This document shows positions 61,001-64,000 of a stretch of 64,000 nt of DNA, piece by piece. The notes beneath the pieces were generated by a model. That model worked only from the letters and a program-made list of their open reading frames with translations, was not told where the DNA came from and searched no databases. Origin of the DNA: Enterovibrio norvegicus FF-33 (GTDB taxonomy: Bacteria > Pseudomonadota > Gammaproteobacteria > Enterobacterales > Vibrionaceae); the NCBI RefSeq assembly GCF_000286835.2, contig NZ_AJYD02000038.1, positions 2,038,950 through 2,102,949 of the forward strand, given 5' to 3'. The position numbers and the translations under genes were made by a program. Numbering within the stretch: the first letter of the stretch is position 1; each line of letters begins with the position of its first letter.

Positions 61001-64000
61001 GCTCTACCCACGATATTGTGATCACCATTACTGGTACAGACCAACTACCTGTGCTTGAAGGCGATACAACAGGGGCTATCAAAGAAGGCTCTAGTTCGCT
61101 CACAGCAACGGGAACTATCGACCTTGTGGACGTGGATGAAGGCCAAAATCCAACCTTGCCAAATGGCACGCTTGAGGGGGCATTCGGCACACTTGAAATG
61201 ATTGACGGCACATGGACGTATACGCTTGATCCAGAGCTGGCACAATACCTCGACGAGGGGCAAACCACCCAAGATACCATCAGTGTCACGGCTTCTGACG
61301 GCACAGTTCATGACATCGTTATTACCATTACAGGCAGCGAAGATGCTGCCGTATTGAGCGGTGAGACCAGTGGCAGTGTGAGCGATGAAACTGGCGCGCT
61401 CACAACAGGCGGCAGTCTTTCCATCAGCGATCCTGACACCAATGACAACCCCACGTTGCCGGATAGCAATCAGCAAGGGCAATACGGCTCATTCAGCATG
61501 GTGGATGGGAATTGGACCTACACCTTAGATCCTGAGCTTGCCGAAGCATTGGGTGAAGGCGTAGAAGTCACCGACACTATTACGATCACAGATTCAATGG
61601 GCGGCACCCATGCGCTTGTGATTTCAGTTACAGGCACAGATGATGCCGCCGTGCTAACGGGTGATACCACAGGCGTGTTGACTGAAGGCACAGGCGTTAT
61701 TACGACGTCCGGCACGATAGAGCTGATCGACCCAGACTCAGGTGACACGCCGACTATTGAAAACACGACCGTCACAGGAACGTTTGGCAGCTTGGCGCTG
61801 GTCGACGGTGAATGGACTTACACGCTCAACCCTGGTGCCGCACAATCGCTAGGCGCAGATCAAAGCACCACAGATACCATTACGCTGACAGACAGTGAAG
61901 GCAAAGAACACAACATTGTTATTACCATTGAAGGTACCGACGATGCTGCCGTTGTGAGTGGCGATTTCACAGGCACTGTCACCGCGCAGATTGGCCCAGA
62001 AATCACAATAAACAATGTCTTTGTATTAGGTGATGATATCGATGTGGATGGCGAGCAATTCAATGCCAGTTCACAGCCTAGCTCGATGCATTTCGATTCA
62101 GCGGGATTCAGCGCGACCATTACAGACAGTGACGGTCAGCTAAACAATTCAGCAAACCAAACCATAGAACTCGACGGTCAGTCTTACCCTGTTTCCGTCA
62201 CTGCAACCGTCGAATACACAGACGTCTACGACAACGTGTTCACCATGGGCGTCTTATCAATCGACAATGGTGACGGAACTAGCACGACACTGTTGGTTCA
62301 AATTGGTGGCCCTGACATTTTGCCTGGTACCGATCTCAATGTTGTTGAAGGCTCCTATACCGAAGTGAGTTCTATCAACTATGTAGATGTCACCGACGCC
62401 ACGACAGTCTCTGGTAGCCTTTCCATCTCAGATGCAGACGCGAATGACTCGCCAAGCTTTACCAACACCACGATCGACGGTGACTACGGTACCTTTACGC
62501 TCACTGATGGCGCATGGACTTACACCATCGATCCAGCTAAAGCCAACGCACTTAACGATAATCAAACCGAACAAGAAGTGTTCACCCTGACCGCCTCGGA
62601 CGGCACGGTGCAACAGATCACCGTGGATGTCACAGGCGCAGATGATGCAGCGATTATCACGGGTGATACCACCGCGGCGATCACTGAAGACGTGGGCACA
62701 CAAACCGCGTCAGGCACCATCACGATCACGGATGCAGACACCGGTGACACGCCAACCATTCCAAACGGCACGTTGGCGGGGGAATATGGCTCGCTGACCT
62801 TGGTGGATGGCGCATGGACGTACACTGCTGACAGCGCATCGATCCAATCGCTCGCTGACGGTGATACCGCGACGGATACCATCACGGTCACGGCCTCCGA
62901 TGGCACGACGCAAGACATCGTTATCACTATTACAGGCACGGATGATGCCGCGGTTATTTCCGGTGAGACATCCGGCAACATCACCGAAGATACTGGCGCG
63001 CAAACCGCGTCGGGCACCATCACGATCACGGACGCAGATACAGGCGAAACCCCAACCATTCCGAATGGTACGTTGGCAGGTGAGTACGGGTCGTTAACCC
63101 TCGTTGACGGCGCATGGACATATACGGTTGACACCGACGCGGTGCAATCTCTTGCTCAAGGTCAAGAAACCACTGACACCATTACCCTCACCGCGAGTGA
63201 TGGCTCAACGGTCGATGTGGTCATTTCGTTAACCGGAACTAACGATGCCGCCGTGGTCACCGGGGATCTCAGCGCCAGCGTGGCTGAAGGTGGCGAGGCT
63301 TCGGTATCGGGTTCTATCAACATCAACGACCCTGATGCTGCTGTCCAGCCCACCCTTGAAAACGGCACGGTGGAAGGTGAATACGGTAGCCTCACTCTGA
63401 CCGACGGTGAGTGGACGTACACGGTTGACCCTAGCAAAGCACAGTCTTTGGGTGACGGTGATTCAGAAACTGACACCATCACGATCACCGCGTCGGATGG
63501 CTCAGAGCACCAAATCACTATCACGGTGACAGGCAGCGATGATGCCTCTGTGGTCACAGGCGTCACCACTGGTGGGGTTGATTTAGGTGCAGACACGCCG
63601 GAAACCAGCACATCAGGCACCCTGTCAATTTCTGACGTGGACGACGGTGACTCGCCAAGCTTTACCAACACCACTATTGAAGGTGACTACGGTACCTTTA
63701 CGCTCACTGATGGCGCATGGACTTACACCATCGATCCAGCTAAAGCCAACGCACTTAACGATAATCAAACCGAACAAGAAGCGTTCACCCTGACCGCCTC
63801 AGACGGCACAGTGCAGCAAATCACGGTTGATGTCACTGGCACTGAGGATGCCGCGGTGATCACAGGCGATACCACCGCCAGCCTCACTGAAGATGTCGGG
63901 ACACAAACTGCTTCTGGCACCATCACGATCACGGATGCGGATACAGGCGACACGCCAACCATTCCAAACGGTACCTTGGCGGGCGAATACGGCTCACTCA
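58090..64000 (+). CDS. giant VCBS-repeat surface adhesin (LapA/BapA-like), 3' end outside window
   Basis: The frame from ATG 58090 stays open to the last base (1970 codons) and runs off the window. GGGAG at 58079-58083 is its ribosome site. Residues 1-75 resemble the N-terminal retention module of LapA-like adhesins (VVGQAFVVKPDGQVSPAQANMQLHTGDLV). The motif TAAG at residues 100-103 matches the site cut by LapG-type proteases. From about residue 170 come roughly 18 VCBS-type repeats of about 100 residues (GEWTYTL, DTITITASDGT, ITITGTDD patterns). Early repeats alternate between two subtypes, later ones are of one subtype. Residues about 1300-1425 form a non-VCBS segment. Such proteins are exported by type I secretion and hold cells to surfaces; LapG/LapD genes and export genes are not in the window. 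Confidence 0.88.
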   Translation, partial: MAITLVLSQVVGQAFVVKPDGQVSPAQANMQLHTGDLVSVPKGKNAWLVTEDDEQVDVLDEALLLNDEGFDSLDLPSDVQSIIAALEEGDDPTQLEDTETAAGEELNSSSAGEQVIIESNGYQGGVSGIEMFDTSGLFAAGLTGAQVESLSSARYANLFNRASNAQEENIEAKISGDLSATITDGDVLTASGNLTSSDADGADNRFIAETIQTLRGEMTINEDGSWTYTSTDPTGAIERLGEGDTLNEYVTVRAADGTDQRITLTFEGSNDVPVFSAISSGEITESDGIMKAAGSINIIDPDAGESFMQPGSFKGEWGTVIIDRAGNWSYTVDNSNKAAINSMTDGEKVTDTITVYSVDGTETIITLSINGANDDAIIGGDIATTIVDNSGTLSTSGTLSSTDIDGNDNAFIAETLTTPRGEVTIDENGNWTYTSTDPTGAIERLAEGETLTEVVTVRAEDGTEQQIVLTIEGVNDAPVFSAITTRDVYETNDVISVNGSLNIVDPDAGESFMLAGTYLGDFGSVTIDRAGNWTYTTDPSQSTSLDTLREGEQRVDTITVRSVDGTETDILVTIIGTNDPAQIAGDIVGTIVEADGTLSTSGQLTSTDVDGNDNVFTPQTIAGRWGEITIDADGGWTYVTTDDNGAINRLGDGEQLTDTLSVRAEDGTIQTITITIDGTNDVAVFGGMTNVSVAEADGQLSTSGSVNVVDADTGQSTFQAGTFTGEFGDITIDSAGNWTYTTDPTHNATFDALDAGDLMPDTITVFSKDGTPLDITITITGTDDLPVVSGEFSGAVTDLTSDEAVTVSGSISISDADTDDAPTFEDTRIESEYGVLELVDGNWTYILDKEAASALNAGEVDTDVITLTASDGTQQNIVISITGTNDDPVLRGDTTGSLSDDDNLTISGTIEIIDPDTGDTPTLLNDSIDGSYGTLALVDGEWTYTLNPDSTASLPEGERTTDTITITASDGSTHDIVITITGTDQLPVLEGDTTGAIKEGSSSLTATGTIDLVDVDEGQNPTLPNGTLEGAFGTLEMIDGTWTYTLDPELAQYLDEGQTTQDTISVTASDGTVHDIVITITGSEDAAVLSGETSGSVSDETGALTTGGSLSISDPDTNDNPTLPDSNQQGQYGSFSMVDGNWTYTLDPELAEALGEGVEVTDTITITDSMGGTHALVISVTGTDDAAVLTGDTTGVLTEGTGVITTSGTIELIDPDSGDTPTIENTTVTGTFGSLALVDGEWTYTLNPGAAQSLGADQSTTDTITLTDSEGKEHNIVITIEGTDDAAVVSGDFTGTVTAQIGPEITINNVFVLGDDIDVDGEQFNASSQPSSMHFDSAGFSATITDSDGQLNNSANQTIELDGQSYPVSVTATVEYTDVYDNVFTMGVLSIDNGDGTSTTLLVQIGGPDILPGTDLNVVEGSYTEVSSINYVDVTDATTVSGSLSISDADANDSPSFTNTTIDGDYGTFTLTDGAWTYTIDPAKANALNDNQTEQEVFTLTASDGTVQQITVDVTGADDAAIITGDTTAAITEDVGTQTASGTITITDADTGDTPTIPNGTLAGEYGSLTLVDGAWTYTADSASIQSLADGDTATDTITVTASDGTTQDIVITITGTDDAAVISGETSGNITEDTGAQTASGTITITDADTGETPTIPNGTLAGEYGSLTLVDGAWTYTVDTDAVQSLAQGQETTDTITLTASDGSTVDVVISLTGTNDAAVVTGDLSASVAEGGEASVSGSININDPDAAVQPTLENGTVEGEYGSLTLTDGEWTYTVDPSKAQSLGDGDSETDTITITASDGSEHQITITVTGSDDASVVTGVTTGGVDLGADTPETSTSGTLSISDVDDGDSPSFTNTTIEGDYGTFTLTDGAWTYTIDPAKANALNDNQTEQEAFTLTASDGTVQQITVDVTGTEDAAVITGDTTASLTEDVGTQTASGTITITDADTGDTPTIPNGTLAGEYGSL
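58387..58398 (+). other. LapG-type cleavage motif TAAG in the adhesin
   Basis: Codons for T100-A101-A102-G103 lie between the N-terminal retention-like domain and the first repeat, as in P. fluorescens LapA, where LapG cleaves between the two alanines at about residue 108. Confidence 0.6.
61970..62390 (+). other. non-VCBS segment inside the adhesin repeats
   Basis: The repeat that begins near 61945 departs from the VCBS pattern after GDFTGTVTA and continues with IGPEITINNVFVLGDDIDVDGEQ, YPVSVTATVEYTDVYDNVF and MGVLSIDNGDGTSTTLLVQIGGPDILPG. It is beta-rich and about 140 residues long, then the VCBS series resumes. No known domain was recognised. Confidence 0.65.
62447..62640 (+). repeat. first copy of a near-identical 194-bp repeat in the adhesin gene
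   Basis: This stretch recurs at 63650-63843, an offset of 1203 bases (401 codons). Within it, 100 bases (62479-62578) are identical to 63682-63781 with no mismatch that I can find by eye. Confidence 0.9.
63650..63843 (+). repeat. second copy of the near-identical 194-bp repeat
   Basis: Copy of 62447-62640 at +1203 bases, with 100 identical bases (63682-63781). The following repeat also resembles its counterpart at the same offset, pointing to duplication of a four-repeat block. Confidence 0.9.

Noticed and set aside
58513..63962. A series of minus-strand frames (about 65-190 codons) across the adhesin region.
   Set aside because: They are low-complexity V, S, P and T-rich shadows repeating with the VCBS period; the plus frame is continuously open and has the real domains.

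Overview
The window looks like a chromosomal segment of a marine gammaproteobacterium in or near the family Vibrionaceae. The basis is the gene order of its first third, which matches the symbiosis polysaccharide (syp) locus of Vibrio fischeri and relatives, together with a Vibrio-type Tad pilus locus. The genus cannot be fixed from the sequence. No rRNA, tRNA, CRISPR array or insertion sequence was seen.

Region 1 (1-23.9 kb) is a syp-like exopolysaccharide locus: the 3' part of an SLBB export protein (sypC-like), a BY-kinase-like ATPase without the P-loop lysine (sypD-like), the regulators sypE, sypF and sypG, an antisense NAD-dependent epimerase, glycosyltransferases sypH, sypI and sypJ, flippase sypK, acyltransferase sypM, glycosyltransferase sypN, chain-length protein sypO, an extra secreted DUF4091 protein, glycosyltransferases sypP and sypQ, and the initiating sugar-phosphate transferase sypR. 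No Wzy/ligase-type sypL is present between sypK and sypM. Four sigma-54 promoters (before sypH, sypI, sypM and sypP) can be read, each with a SypG-box-like element 76-87 bases upstream, so the locus appears to be a SypG/sigma-54 regulon.

Region 2 (23.9-27.4 kb) holds a small secreted DUF4399 protein, a CoA-disulfide reductase fused to rhodanese, and a divergent pair of YeeE/YedE half-transporters with a clear promoter and a palindromic operator candidate; together they suggest sulfane-sulfur handling. Region 3 (28.1-40.7 kb) is a complete Tad/Flp pilus locus in the order flp, tadV, rcpC, rcpA, rcpB-like, tadZ, tadA, tadB, tadC, tadD, tadE, tadF, tadG, then an OmpA-domain protein and a Rof-like small protein.

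Region 4 (40.8-50.2 kb) has an RpiR regulator, a TauE/SafE permease, a sarcosine oxidase operon (soxB, soxD, and a soxA gene whose product carries a SoxG domain at its C-terminus), fdhD, a small membrane protein and a GNAT acetyltransferase. Region 5 (50.2-53 kb) has a potassium-channel-like protein, an LtrA protein and an FrnE-like DsbA oxidoreductase.

Region 6 (53.1-64 kb) pairs a REC-GGDEF-EAL protein and a degenerate multi-REC/HPt signalling protein with a divergent giant adhesin gene that runs off the window. The adhesin (from 58090) has an N-terminal retention-module-like domain, a TAAG motif like the LapG cleavage site, and about 18 VCBS-type repeats, one interrupted by a non-VCBS segment. 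The window as a whole is dominated by surface attachment functions (polysaccharide, pilus, adhesin) and the two-component and c-di-GMP proteins likely to control them.
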